Below, one piece after another: positions 1 to 11,551 of a stretch of DNA of 64,000 nt. The stretch's first letter is position 1; each line of letters starts with the position of its first letter. Where the stretch lies: the NCBI RefSeq assembly GCF_008728515.1, contig NC_044978.1, positions 150,600,441 through 150,664,440 on the forward strand, given 5' to 3'. The stretch comes from Papio anubis (taxonomy: Eukaryota > Chordata > Mammalia > Primates > Cercopithecidae). The notes under the pieces were generated by a model. It made no database searches. It saw nothing but the letters and a program-made list of their open reading frames with translations, and was not told the DNA's origin. The position numbers and the translations under genes were made by a program.

Positions 1-539
1 TTATCTTACTCTTCTGTCACCCATGTCACTTCAAAACTGGTACTTAGATCTAGATGTTTGATTAGATTTAGATTCAATTAGTGGGGGAAACAAACATTTT
101 TCCTATAATATCATATCAAAAATTACATAATATAATAATGTCTGACTTTTAGGGATGCCTCAGCTGATGAGTTCTAACAATGCTAAATGATCCTTTTTCA
201 TAAAATTCCTCGTCAAATCTATTCAGTGGTTTTATTGGATCATTATTGTCAAACTCCATTATTTCATTAGGTGGTACAAGATGATACTTTTACACTTCTA
301 TTGGGTCTTTTGCATTTATTAGCTGAAGTGCTTCTTTAAAAAGAATATTTATACCTCATCTATTTTCCCATCTTGAAATAGAGTTTGTTCAGGCAAGGTA
401 GTATAAATAATTGGTTTGTTCCCTTTATTGTTAAGTTTTCAAAATAATGAGCTCATACCTTAGGAACTTTCAGTGGAGACCCATATGTCTGTATGTATGT
501 GTGTAAGGGGACCCATTTTGAATCCATGGGTTTCATACG
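1..539. other. AT-rich non-coding DNA, no gene seen
   Basis: No open frame of useful length and no RNA gene. The base composition is AT-rich like the rest of the window. Parts may be very old LINE sequence continuing into the L1-like piece that follows, but I could not align it to anything with confidence. Confidence 0.5.
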
Positions 540-1480
540 TTAATGTGCCTTAATTGTTTGAATTCAGTATTATTTTAACATTTCTTGCAAGGCAGATCTG
601 CTGTTAATAAATTATCTTAGTTTTTGTCTGCAGAAGTCTTTTTTCCTTCAGTTTTGAAGATAATTTTGCTGGATATAGAATTATAAGTTATATTTGTGTA
701 TGTGTGTATGTTTCTTAAACTCTTTAAATATTCTTCTTTACTTTCTTCTTACCTGCATAATTTCCTCTGTAGATAAGATATTGTTTCTCCTTTTTTTATT
801 AAGAATTTTTCTTTGTCTTTGTTTGTCTGCAGATTGATAATGCTACGATTAGGCATAGTTTTGTTGGCATTTGCTGATTTGGTATTCTCTGAGTTTCTTG
901 GATCTGTGATTTCATGTCTGCCATTATTTTTGGAAAGTTCTCCACCATGATTACTTCAAATATTTCTTCTACTTTTTTCTCTATGTCTTCTCCCCTGAAA
1001 TTCTGATTATATGTATATTATACTTCATGAAATTGTTCCATAGTTTTTGGATGCTCTGATCTTTTTTTAAACTCTCTTTCCTTTTTGCATTTCAACATAA
1101 CCTCAAACTCATGAATTATTTTCTTCATGTTTTACTGATGGCAATGTGAGGCATTCTTCATTTCCGTTACAATTTTAAAAATTTTTAGCATTTCCTTTTG
1201 AGACTTTCGAAGATTTGCTGCCTCTGTGCTTACATTACTAGTCTGCTCTTGCACACTGTCTACTTTTTTCATTAGAACTCTTCATGTAGAAATCATAGGT
1301 ATTCTAAACGCCATGTCTGATAATTCTAATATCTGTGTCATATCTGAGTTTGATTCTGATGCTGGCTTTATCCCTTCATATTATATTTTTACTTGCCTTT
1401 TGTGGTGCTTTATGATTTTTTTATTGAAAGCTAGACATGTACTGGGTAAAAGAAACTGAGCTAAATAAATTTTTAGGGTG
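540..1480 (-). mobile_element. Ancient L1 (L1M-type) fragment, antisense
   Basis: Read on the minus strand this resembles the non-coding part of old mammalian L1 (L1M) elements. On the plus strand it shows the familiar series of phrases 'ttgctggatatagaatt', 'ctttgtctttgtttgtctgc', 'gagtttcttggatctgtg' and 'caaatatttcttct' in the expected order. It has many substitutions and small indels and no coding capacity. The 77-residue open frame at 1226-1459 is chance. The same element may continue to about 2500 at lower similarity. Confidence 0.55.
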
Positions 1481-3575
1481 ACGATTTATGTTAACCTTAC
1501 GCTAAAGATCTAGGTGGGGAATTGGCTGTTTAATGCTTTCTGTGACTACAGGTGCCAGATCTTTCAAATCTCTCTTGTGTTCTAGGATATACCACTCATC
1601 TTAACTTTGGGTTACATACTCTTTCCAAGAGAGAGCCTGTGCCTTGCAGCTCTTATAGCTGTAATTAACTCTCTTACGATGGTGCCCTATTGCTGTGGTG
1701 GCAAGATGCTAGGAAGGGGAAAGGTTCTGTATTTTATGATGAAGTCTCAGTCTTTTCATAGACATGTGTCTCTGGGCTGTGACCTTCATAACTGTTTTGT
1801 TAGTAGAAATACTTATTTTTCAGTCCAGCTCTTTTCTCATTTCTCTGGCTGCAGCATTTCCAATCAATTTTTCTCGAAGCCTTGACACCTACTAATTATG
1901 CCCTCCCCCCACCCCTTATATATATAGCCTTCCTGGAGGCTAAAAGGGACCAGAGTGTGAGGAAGGATTTTCTCCCAGCTAGAATGAAGCGCTGGTAGTC
2001 TTTTTCTCTGTAAAGTAGGTTTTTGTTATGGAGAAGGCTTTGAGAATATTTCACAATGATTCCACTTTTCCCCACACAGGAACCAGCAGGGCACCTGTCT
2101 CTGGTCTTTACCCTAAAGTCCTGATGTAGTTCCTGAAGGTTTTGTCCATGAAAGTGTGAGGACCTTCCTATGACTGTGGTTCACTGAGATTTTTTATTCT
2201 CACACTAGTCCACATTCAGCTTCTAGGAATTTGTCATAATTACCATTTAAATTTCCCTGTCAGTTCATGGCTCCTGAGGATGTTTTATAAATAAAAGGAT
2301 CTTGGTTGTGGACTCTCTGGATTCATCTGTCTCTGGACATTGGTAGCAGTTTGCTCTGTAACCACAGCTCTCTGATAGGTCCAATAAAAGTTATTAATTT
2401 TCAGTTTGTATCCTTTTTTCTAGTTTTAAGAATAGGAGTGGTGAATTCCAAGCTTTTTGGATATCAGAGCTTAAACCACAAGTCAAATTCAGTATTCTTG
2501 TTGAACCTTTAAATTCTTTCAGAGCAGACTGATGAAAGTTACAGCAAATTGGTTTGTATATGATTTAGATGGATATGACCTCATTTGTATTTGATTGATT
2601 ACTTTCTTTCTGGCCTAAGATATTGCAGGATCATTTTGTTTACTTTCTTTGCCAAGTCTAGGATGAGCCCTTTTTTTTTGAAGCCATGAAAATAATCATT
2701 AGAAAAAAACAAACAAATAAATGTAATATCCCTTTGATAATATTCATATGTATTTGAAACTATATGTTTATAAAGCATAAGCTATTGATGATTATGAAGC
2801 ATAGTTAATAATTCTTCCGTAATTCTAGACTTTTGCATTTATGGCATGCCATTTCTATAGAAAGGACAAGAAAAACACAATAAAAAGTAATGAATAAATT
2901 ATACAGAATCCTAGAATTTGCTAGGCACCACTGCAGAAGAGAAAATGTAGAGCAGAATAAGAGGGATCTGAAATGTGTGCATGTGCATGATGAGTTTTAA
3001 TTTTACAAAGCCTGATCAGAATAAGTCCTATTGGGTGACAAATGAGTCAAACTTAAAATGAGTAAGAGGGCTAGCCATTATCTAATGAGAGACAGTGTTC
3101 CAGGATCATTTCATGATACATATCCAACCAACTACTACCTGTCCAATTGAACAATAATGATAACAACATTTCTCCACCATGAAATTTAGGCATCAATGAG
3201 GCATCCCATTGGAGATATCCCATTATCTCTTAGACTAAGATATGAGGGTCCTACGAAGTTGAGAAATTTTGGCTGTGGAGAATTTGGTGTTTTCAGCTTC
3301 AAACAGAAAGAAACACTCAAGAAAAATAATTGTTATATAAAAATATTTATCTAATTTTTAAACAACATTTTAAAAAACTTTCCAAGTAATCATTTTTGCT
3401 GGATGTGTCTACAGTGAATTGATAGTAATACCATGCCTTGGAACATCAGTTTCTGCCATTTCCTTCTCAATCTTATTAATTAAAGAAAATGTGTTTGTTA
3501 AATAAAATTTTATTATGTGCATAAAAACAACTATGGAAAAGAAATAATTGTCACCTTCAATGCAAGAAAATAGTT
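1481..3575. other. Non-coding DNA, possibly more ancient LINE to about 2500
   Basis: Only short chance open frames occur. T-rich sequence to about 2500 may be the rest of the old antisense L1; beyond that I recognise nothing. A C-rich tract and TATATATA run near 1903-1927 are low-complexity sequence. Confidence 0.4.
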
Positions 3576-3586
3576 ATGACTTAATT

Positions 3587-3778
3587 TTTTTTTCTATTTA
3601 TTTATTTTTATTTATTATTATTATTATACTTTAAGTTCTAGGGTACATGTGCATAATGTGCAGGTTTATTACATATGTATACTTCTGCCATGTTGGTGTG
3701 CTGCACCCATCAACTCGTCAGCACCCATCAACTCGTCATTTACATCAGGTATAACTCCCAATGCAATCCCTCCCCCCG
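3587..3778 (-). mobile_element. 5'-truncated L1PA-type insertion (3' end only), antisense
   Basis: The plus strand starts with a T-rich stretch (the insert's A tail), then 'ttattatactttaagttcta', 'gggtacatgtgcataatgtg' and 'tgttggtgtgctgcacccatc', which is the 3' end of primate L1PA elements reversed. The insert is flanked by a perfect 11-bp duplication ATGACTTAATT at 3576-3586 and 3779-3789, the signature of target-primed reverse transcription. Only about 190 bp of the 6-kb element was inserted. An 18-bp segment is perfectly duplicated in tandem at 3703-3720 and 3721-3738. Confidence 0.9.
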
Positions 3779-3789
3779 ATGACTTAATT

Positions 3790-4629
3790 ATTAAACTGAA
3801 AACTAAGTTGCTACATGTAAGAGTTTTCATTTTGTAAGATAGGATAAGTAAAATAAGTCAAGAGTAAACAAAATAAGGTATGTTGGCATAACCTTGGAAA
3901 AAATGAGATCCTGGGACACCAGCAGGATATGATAACCTAAAGGATTGCAATGAATCAAAAAGAAATTACAGAGCTGGAAACAATAAGACAAAAACATGAA
4001 GACTACATCATGCGTGACAGTTTTTTTAATGCATTTTCCCATTTGGACATTTTAACTTATTTTTTGAAGTTGCATATATTAACTAGTAATGTTTGAAATT
4101 GGAATTTTGATGATTCCAATCATAATACTTCTTCATACATAAAAATCAAAAGACTTTAATATACATGACCTTATTACTAGCCATATTTCTAAAGTTTAGA
4201 GTGTGAAGAGCTTATTATCAAAACAAGAATCAGAGAGGCTAAAAGGTTCATTCTAAGTCATAATAGATCTAAAAATAGAAACCATATCTTACTGTCTCTG
4301 GTCTAGGGAGCTCTTTTTCAAATCATTCTCACATAATATTAATGTTTACCAGAAAGTCAGCCTAGATCACTGGCACTTTTAAAACAAATCACTTTGGTTT
4401 AGGAAGTTATGGGGTGATAATGTGGAGAGACAGACAGATTGGCTGAAATAAGAAGCTTAATATAGAGCATCTTATTATTAAATTAAGTAATCTTCTTATG
4501 GGTTTCTTAAAAAGAACAAAAGCGACAACAGAACGGCAACTTTTCTCAGGACTGGGATGTGATTTCCAAAGGATGAGATAAAAAGAGGTACTCCAAAAAA
4601 TCCTACTTATGTGGCAGTTAAAAATGGTC
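3790..4629. other. Non-coding DNA, nothing recognised
   Basis: AT-rich sequence with chance open frames only. The stretch around 4190-4310 has weak MIR-like wording but is too diverged to call. Confidence 0.4.
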
Positions 4630-5305
4630 ACTTTTTTTCTGAGATTCCTTCAATGAGAAATGGAGTCTATTGCCCTGTTTAGAAAAAAAAAAAAAACAAA
4701 AAACAACAGTTGTATCTATCTATGTATCTATTTCTATATTTATTTTTGAAGAGATGGTGTCTAGTTATGTTGCCCAGGCTGGTCTTGAACTCCCAGGCTC
4801 AGTGATTCTCCCCCTCAGCCACCCAAAGCATGGTTATTACAGATGTGAACCACCCTGCCCAGCCAGTCCCCTCCATTGAATTTGAGTAAGCTCTGTGAGG
4901 GATTGACCATTACAATGTATGAGATATAATGCTGGGCCATTTTCTGGACCCAGTTTTTAGGAAACCAGAAGCCATCACGCAAGTTGTTCAACTATTTTGC
5001 TGGAAAGACATGTACAGAGTCTCTGAGACAATATGGAGAGAAAGAGAGGTGCCCAAGTGAGCCCAGCCTTCCAGCCAACCCAGCAGTATTGTGCTCTCCA
5101 GACTCACCCAGGCAACAGTTGAATTCCACTGAATGACCCTGTTCATGCCAACTAAAGTATGATAAAAGGGAATAGAAGAATTACCCAGCCATGCCCTGCC
5201 CAAATCCGGGCTTATCAGTCAATGAAATGCAATATAATGGTTGCTGTTGTATTCACTGAGTTTTGGAGTGGGTTGTTATACAGCAATAAATAAGTGGAAC
5301 ACGCC
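4630..5305 (+). mobile_element. MLT1-like solo LTR, interrupted
   Basis: The left part contains a 'gagaaatggagtctattgcc' phrase and the right part resumes with 'ttgaatttgagtaagctctg'. The end reads 'ctgagttttggagtgggttg' and then 'acagcaataaataagtggaac', which matches the 3' end of old MaLR (MLT1-type) LTRs. An Alu-like fragment sits between the halves. The subfamily and the exact left edge are uncertain. Confidence 0.55.
4682..4864 (-). mobile_element. Alu left-monomer / FLAM-like fragment, antisense
   Basis: From about 4750 the plus strand reads 'gagatggtgtctagttatgt', 'tgcccaggctggtcttgaac' and 'gatgtgaaccaccctgccca', which is the 5' half of Alu reversed. The right monomer is missing, and a simple A-rich and TATC-rich run lies at its left. 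This could be a truncated Alu or an older free left monomer. It lies inside the MLT1-like LTR. Confidence 0.7.
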
Positions 5306-6354
5306 CTTCTCCTGCATGGATCTCTTACTGGGCTATAGTATTCACTCTGATATTTTTAAGTAAGCTGTGCTTGAAATCTAAAAAGGGAAAATCTTTTCCC
5401 TAAGAGATGAACATAATGTTCTTAGCTAAGTATTCCTCATTCCACGTTATAATCCTCTTTCATCTTTACACAGCTATTGACTCAGAGCTTTAAATTTTAC
5501 TTCCATGAGCTGAGTTCCTCTGCCCTTTATTACCATATGTATCCTGGGCCTCCTACCAATTCCCTGCAGCCTGCACTCAGAGTAAAAGATACATAATCAG
5601 AATCTGTACACCTCATTTTTATTGTTAATCTCTGTGGTTTTCTTTTACTGGAAAATTATGCCTGTGAATTTTCTCTGCAGATGATCAGAACAAGAAGAGA
5701 TCATTGTGATGTGCTGAAGCTAATTGTTTTTAATTTTACTTTGCTAATCATTCTCCACTACAAGATGGAAACAACCTATTCAACCAGTTCAAATCCCCGT
5801 TTTCATTAAGAACGTGAATTCTGCAGCAAAGGCATTACCCCAGGAGGCCAGTCTTAAAAGGTATCCATATGACTGGAAGATTAGAAATGACTGAAGTTCT
5901 AGCTCAAGAGTAGCAAGTAGTCTTTGTCTTGCATGTAAATTTCTGTTTATTGTCAATAGTCATATGCTATGTCTTGTTTTGAAGAATTCTGATACTGGAC
6001 TCAAAGGCAATGAATTCTGGGGTCAATTGTTGATATCTTCTGTGGGTTCAAAAGGAAGAGTTTTCTATTATAGATAGTCTTTACATAGGTAAGACAGGTG
6101 ACAACAGGAACACAGATAAGAAACAAAGAAGCAAAGTAGAGTGGTGAATTTGTTTTTGCCTAGACCACAGCTTCAGTACTGAGTTCTTTGTTCTATGCCA
6201 TAGCAAAGCATGGATCCCTTAGAGTCAGCAAAAAGTACAATTCTAACTATATATATTGCTAAGAGGTGGTGTTCTCTGCAGCTTCTTTCATAGCATTCAG
6301 TGTTAAGGTGAGTAGATTTCTCATAATAGCAAAAACTTTGTGTTTATCTTTTTA
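5306..6354. other. Non-coding DNA, nothing recognised
   Basis: No open frame, RNA gene or clear repeat seen. Confidence 0.4.
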
Positions 6355-6505
6355 AGTACATTTTTTAATACCTCATGTACATTTCACCACAACATTGTGA
6401 TCAGGCCAGGCAGGAAATGGGTATTCTTTTACCACCAAAAAGAAGTTAAACACAGAGAAGGGAAGCGTCTCGCCCAATATAATACATCAGGGTAAGAACT
6501 TCGAT
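6355..6505 (+). mobile_element. MIR fragment
   Basis: The segment follows the MIR core order: 'acaacattgtgatcaggcca' (the 'ctcacaacaacc' region), a 'gaagttaaacacagagaagg' core and a 'cgcccaatataatacatcag' tail. It is strongly diverged, as expected for this ancient tRNA-derived SINE. Confidence 0.5.
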
Positions 6506-8319
6506 TTCTTGATGATAGATTACTATGCTTTTTTTTTTTTTCCCCGACAATAAAATCTTCAGTCTTGATGTTGTCAGGACACTCAAAATATTGTATTAGT
6601 TGATGCTTCACTCTAAAGTATGTATTATGTTTTTGCAGTGAAACAGAAGACTTAAAATGAAATATTCATCTTTTATTAACACATTCTAACATGTTTGATG
6701 TGACAAAATCAGAAGTGAAAAAACTTTAAAAGGACAAAATCTGTTAAATCTTCAAAGATTTCAAAGTAAATTGCTATAAACAACTAACAACACAAAACGG
6801 AAACCACGATGTTCATAAAAATGTAGGTTTATATATAGGAAACCTGACTTCTCTTCCACTGAAATCTGATCAATAGTTGAAAAACACTTCTTGAAAAATT
6901 AATGTTACAACTGTCAACATGAAACACAATTAACTTTTATCAAGAAAATCTGAATGTCAGCTTCCAAATCACATAAGTTTAAAGAAAAATTAAGTGGATA
7001 TTTCCCAACAGAAATGATATCCCAAAGGCAATATTTCTGAATAAAATTATATTTTTCCCTGTCCTGGTGTCTCTTTATTCTAAGGTTGTGGGTCCCTATA
7101 GTTGAGCCTTGATTAATTGTCCTAATTCCAGACCTTAGTCAACGATGAATAAGAAAATAATACTGATTATCCTTCAAGATTCAGAATTCAGTATTATTCT
7201 TTCTTTCTAAGTTTTATCTCTTGCTGCCTATCTCTGACAGTTGTTAGAAGTCTTCTTTGTTTTCTGAATTCTTACCTTACTATGACCAGGTATTTTTCCT
7301 CCGAGGTATTAGGATCCCACTCCTGAGTACAAGTCTGATGGCTAGTGAATTCTTACTTCATGATGAGAACTGCCACGATAAGGACTATGCAACAGCTTGA
7401 TTCAAATTCTATCTGTTTTAGATACACCCATTACATATTTTGCCCGGTTGATTGAGTAGCTATGACTTACTAGAAATACCCACAATGCCAACAAATTTTG
7501 GAGACAGGGTTCTGAATGGTCACATAGACCTCAACGTGTATCTTCTTCCCAGCCATTTTAACATGAGCAAATGTGTTTTTTGCCTAGAGTCATTCTTCTC
7601 CTACTTTGTGTTTTATTTCCCCAGTAAATAAGCATGCTGTGTTGGTTATGAGATAATGACAATTACTGTTAATAACTATTAATTAATCGTGCTTTACATG
7701 TTGTAGAATCATAAACTTTCAGTGAAGAATTGCCTCAATGGTCATTTAGTAGATTCCCTTTGTGACATAATTTTAGTAATAAAATGTTCGAGTATGCAAT
7801 TAGAACACGGTAAATGTGTACTATTGGTTAAAATGAAAAGCTTATTTTTACCTGTTTAGTTTTTAATGTTTTTAGCATTTTTCCTTTTTTTTTACATAAG
7901 TAACTTAAGGTAAATTAAGCAAAATGAGAGTTTTAGACAAATGAGAGACTTTTAATTTTTGTCTTAGGGGATTTATAACATTTCATTAGTTTCAGTGTTA
8001 GTAACAGAAAAATACAGTTTTAAAATTAAAGTTTTCTTTGGAAAATTAATTTATCTTCAGTGTTGCTTTCACATGCTACTCATTTGTGAAGAAATTTATA
8101 GAAGTTCATTTTAGACATTATTGTCACCTACATGCAGTGCACAGTAAAAACAGAAAGTTAATACCTGATTGTAACACAAGACACCTGTCTTCAAAAAGAT
8201 TATAGATGAATGCCTGCATTTGAAAGTCAACCTTTTGATGCTTGATTTCGATTAGAAAATATACAGGAAAAGGTATACAACAAGATTACATAGTGCTGTA
8301 ATAATTCTAGCAAGGCAAT
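6506..8319. other. AT-rich non-coding DNA, nothing recognised
   Basis: No gene-like open frame. A T12 run lies near 6530. No diagnostic repeat was recognised. Confidence 0.4.
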
Positions 8320-8742
8320 ATCTTTATATGATTCTGTTGCTATGATAAAATACCTGAAACCTGATAATTTATAAAGAAAATAGTTTAGTTGGTTCGTGGT
8401 TCTAGGACGGGGAAGTCCAAGGCATAGTGGCAGCTTCTGGCAAGGGCTTTCATACTGTGTCATGGCAGAAAAGTGGAAGTAAGAGTGAACATGTGTGAAG
8501 GAGGAAAAACATGGGTGGTGGCTTTGACTTATAACCCTCCCTTGTGGTAACTAATTCAGTTCTGCGGGAGTGAGAACTTGCTCACTCCCAGGAGAATTAG
8601 CACAGTCTCTAAAGAGTGATATTAATCCATCTTAATGACCTAATCACATCTTAAAGACCCTGCTTCCCAACACTGCCACACTAGGGACCAAATTTCCAAT
8701 TCATGAATTTTATGAGATACACTCAACTCTCAAACTGTAGCA
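8320..8742 (-). mobile_element. Solo MaLR LTR (MST/MLT1 type), antisense
   Basis: The plus strand shows a MaLR LTR reversed: 'ttgctatgataaaatacctg', 'aatttataaagaaaatagtt', then 'ggtaactaattcagttctgc', 'taatccatcttaatgaccta' and an end 'ctctcaaactgtagca'. GGCAAT precedes it near 8314 and GGTAAT follows at 8743, which may be a decayed target-site duplication. No interior is attached, so it is a solo LTR from recombination. Confidence 0.65.
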
Positions 8743-9012
8743 GGTAATAAGTGCTTTGCAGAGTTGTTACATAAAATTAAGTGAATCAGTAGGGGAGAAA
8801 AGTGACAGAATTTCTAGCAAAGAAATGAACAAGGAGCAAAGGTACACTGAGGTGACCTTAGATGAAAGACATTCAAGGCACATTTGAGGAACAAAAGGTA
8901 GAGCTGGCTTAGCTGCAATAGGAAATTGGAAAAATGAGAGAAGGGAATGAAAAAAGGACAAGAAGTTCTACAAAAAAAAGAGCAGACTCCAGATTTACAC
9001 CTATCATTTCTG
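8743..9012. other. Non-coding DNA, nothing recognised
   Basis: Purine-rich sequence without a recognisable element. The antisense open frame at 8767-8961 is a chance frame. Confidence 0.4.
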
Positions 9013-9097
9013 TATTCTATCCTACTATGATTAGATGATATGGACCTATGGATACAGGATACAGGTCCATATCATCTAATCACAGTAGAACAGAATA
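9013..9097. repeat. Hairpin-forming inverted repeat, 35-bp arms, 15-nt loop
   Basis: The left arm at 9013-9047 and right arm at 9063-9097 are reverse complements over 35 positions with three mismatches. All three mismatches would be G:U pairs in RNA of the appropriate strand. The 15-nt spacer (9048-9062) contains a repeated 'ggatacaggatacagg' phrase. It does not match the terminal repeats of MADE1 or any miniature transposon I can recall. It could be a small inverted duplication, a palindromic transposon remnant or a precursor-like hairpin. I see the structure directly; any function is speculation. Confidence 0.75.
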
Positions 9098-10999
9098 GGA
9101 AGAAGATGCTTGGAAAACTGACTTGTCTGGATATATACCGTTAATTTTGGAAGAGTTAGGTCAAAGGAGTAGAGGTTTAAGGCAATTCTTCAATTTAGGA
9201 ATTAGGATAAGCAAGAGGGAGAATCCTCAGCTTCCAGATTATGCATTATGAGAGCGCTCCAGTACCAAATGTAGATTAAGGTTCTATTCAGACTAACTGG
9301 GACTCAGTAAGAGGGCAAAGAGGAGGGACCCTCTTGGATGGGATCAACCTGAAGGAGAAAAGCAGGACTAAGGTAAGAACTGAAATGTATTAATGCGGGT
9401 GTCCAGAGATTACACAGAGGCCTTGTATCCTGGCAACAAAGGAGATAGAAAAATATATCAGAAATTAGTGGCCAAGACTACATCTTTATACTGTACGTCT
9501 GAGTGTCTGATATAATTCTATGCTCTGCCAGTTTAGGAACAAATCCCTATGTGATTGTTTTAGTAGGTGATTTAACACAAGCTCTTTTCATTGGGGCAGT
9601 TATCTTCTATTTTTTTCAGTGCATAAGGAGATTATCACTGTAGCACTCTGATTTTAGTTATTCAAAAAATAGGCAACCATATTTTTATAAGATGAAGATG
9701 AAATAAAAAAATATAAAATCCCTTTTAATTGTTTCACACAGCTAGATGCTTGTGATAAATTAGATCCAAGGCTGACCCAAGATTCCAGATAAATGCCATC
9801 TCTTCTTTTTCATTTTTGATGTGATTTCAAGTATCTTATAATCAATTTTCAAACTGACAGCTTTTTTAGTTCACATCAGATCTCTAGAGCCAACACATCA
9901 GATCATTTGGTGCTTTGCTGCTTGATTTATTGAAAGAAAATACACAAATATTATTCCTCCAATTTCTACTTGATTCTTTTTGCATAGGTGTTGGTTTAGG
10001 AACTTCTTTTTAACTAGTTTTATTATGCACCTCCACCCCTCATACATATGATTTCCATGTTCAAATTGGATAAAATGTCAAAATACTGCCTACCTTTATT
10101 CTGTTCATCAGGCAAGCATTCCCCACATGCCTGAGATAAGTAATCAACTCAGGGGTTAACTCCAATTTATTTACAATTTAATGAAATTTTCAAGCAACAA
10201 TTGTGTTTTTTTCATTGCAGCAATGGTATACATAATTTATATCTTGTTTCTAAGCCTAACAAATGTGTTTTCTAGAGATAAGAGGTCTATTTCCACTATA
10301 CGTTTGTTCTCTGCATAGCCAAACCTTTTGAAAAGGTTTATAAACATTACGTATGATACGTTTGTTAATCATTTTTCCATTTTAATTGTGGATTTAAGCT
10401 CAGTTTTGCATGCTGAAATTTCTGTCTTTGTTTTGTAACTTTAGTAACTTAACATGATCAGATTTGACTTCCAATCATTTATTAACCTAATGCCAAATTA
10501 TTCTTCCTCCTCACAAACACACGTGTATTAACACCAAGTATTGACAGTTAAAATAAGTTAAATGCAAAGTCTTATTGTCAACAGGAAATTGTTAAAAGCA
10601 CAGTTTATACTTGACTTCACGTCTTTTTAGAATCTTGCCCCTGAGAACGCCATATTTTTGATTTAGGTTCTTTAATCTATTTATTAGTAAACTTCAGAAA
10701 CAAAGTTAATAAAAAAAAAACTTTCTTGAAATTCAGTAGAGGCTGACAGTGGAGAAGTTGTGCAGATTTAAGCAAAATTTCCCATGAGGTGCTGAAATCC
10801 AATAACAATGAATATCTCATATTTGCTTTTATCACATTTTAGATTTTATATAAAATGACTCTTGGAAAATAAAAATATCAGAATTACTGGCTTATAATTT
10901 TTCAATGTTTATCTAGTATTTTAATAGATGTATGTGTTGTGCAATTGTTTATTTCATAGACCAAGAAGACAAGGCCTAACTATTAATATTTATTACAGT
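9098..10999. other. AT-rich non-coding DNA, nothing recognised
   Basis: No gene, RNA gene or assignable repeat seen. Confidence 0.4.
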
Positions 11000-11209
11000 A
11001 ATGAAAAGAGTTACCGCCTACTAAACTCTTTCTATACAGTAGGCATTTTGACAAGTGCTTCTATGCATTATCATATAAATCTTCATGAAAACTCTATGGA
11101 GGACAAGCACTTATTATTTCTGCTTTTATAGATGAGGGAGTTGGGGCTTAGAGGAGTTAAATGGCTCATTACTGGATGCATGTATCTGTAAGTGCTGGGA
11201 TTTGAACAC
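11000..11209 (+). mobile_element. MIR, 5' and core part, cut by the THE1 insertion
   Basis: MIR landmarks occur in order: 'gcttctatgcattatcatat', 'actctatggaggacaagcac', 'tagatgagggagttggggct', 'gaggagttaaatggctcatt' and 'tgggatttgaacac'. The sequence stops at AACAC, and after the THE1 element it resumes at 13451 with 'tattccagatctatt' (to about 13480). This MIR is therefore older than the THE1 insertion. Confidence 0.8.
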
Positions 11210-11551
11210 TGTATTAGTTTGTTTTCATGCTGCTGATAAAGACATACCTGAGACTGGGCAATTTACAAAAGAAAAATTTATTGGACTTACAGTTCTATGT
11301 GGCTGGGGAGACCTCACAATCATAGTGGAATGTGAAAGGCACATCGCACACGGTGGCAGACGAGAGAAGTGAGCTTGTGCAGGCAAGCTCCCCTTTTTAA
11401 AACCATCAGATCTCATGATATTTATTCACTATCATGAGAACAGCACAGGAAAGACTTGTCCCCATGATTCAAATACCTCCCACCAGGTCACTCCCACAAC
11501 ATATGGGAATTCAAGATGAGATTTGTGTGGGGAAACAGCCAAACTGTGTTA
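11210..11551 (-). repeat. THE1 3' LTR
   Basis: The plus strand begins 'tgtattagtttgttttcatg' and runs to about 'cagccaaactgtgtta', the reversed THE1 LTR. For this minus-strand element it is the 3' LTR. It is homologous along its length to the copy at 13119-13445. Confidence 0.9.
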
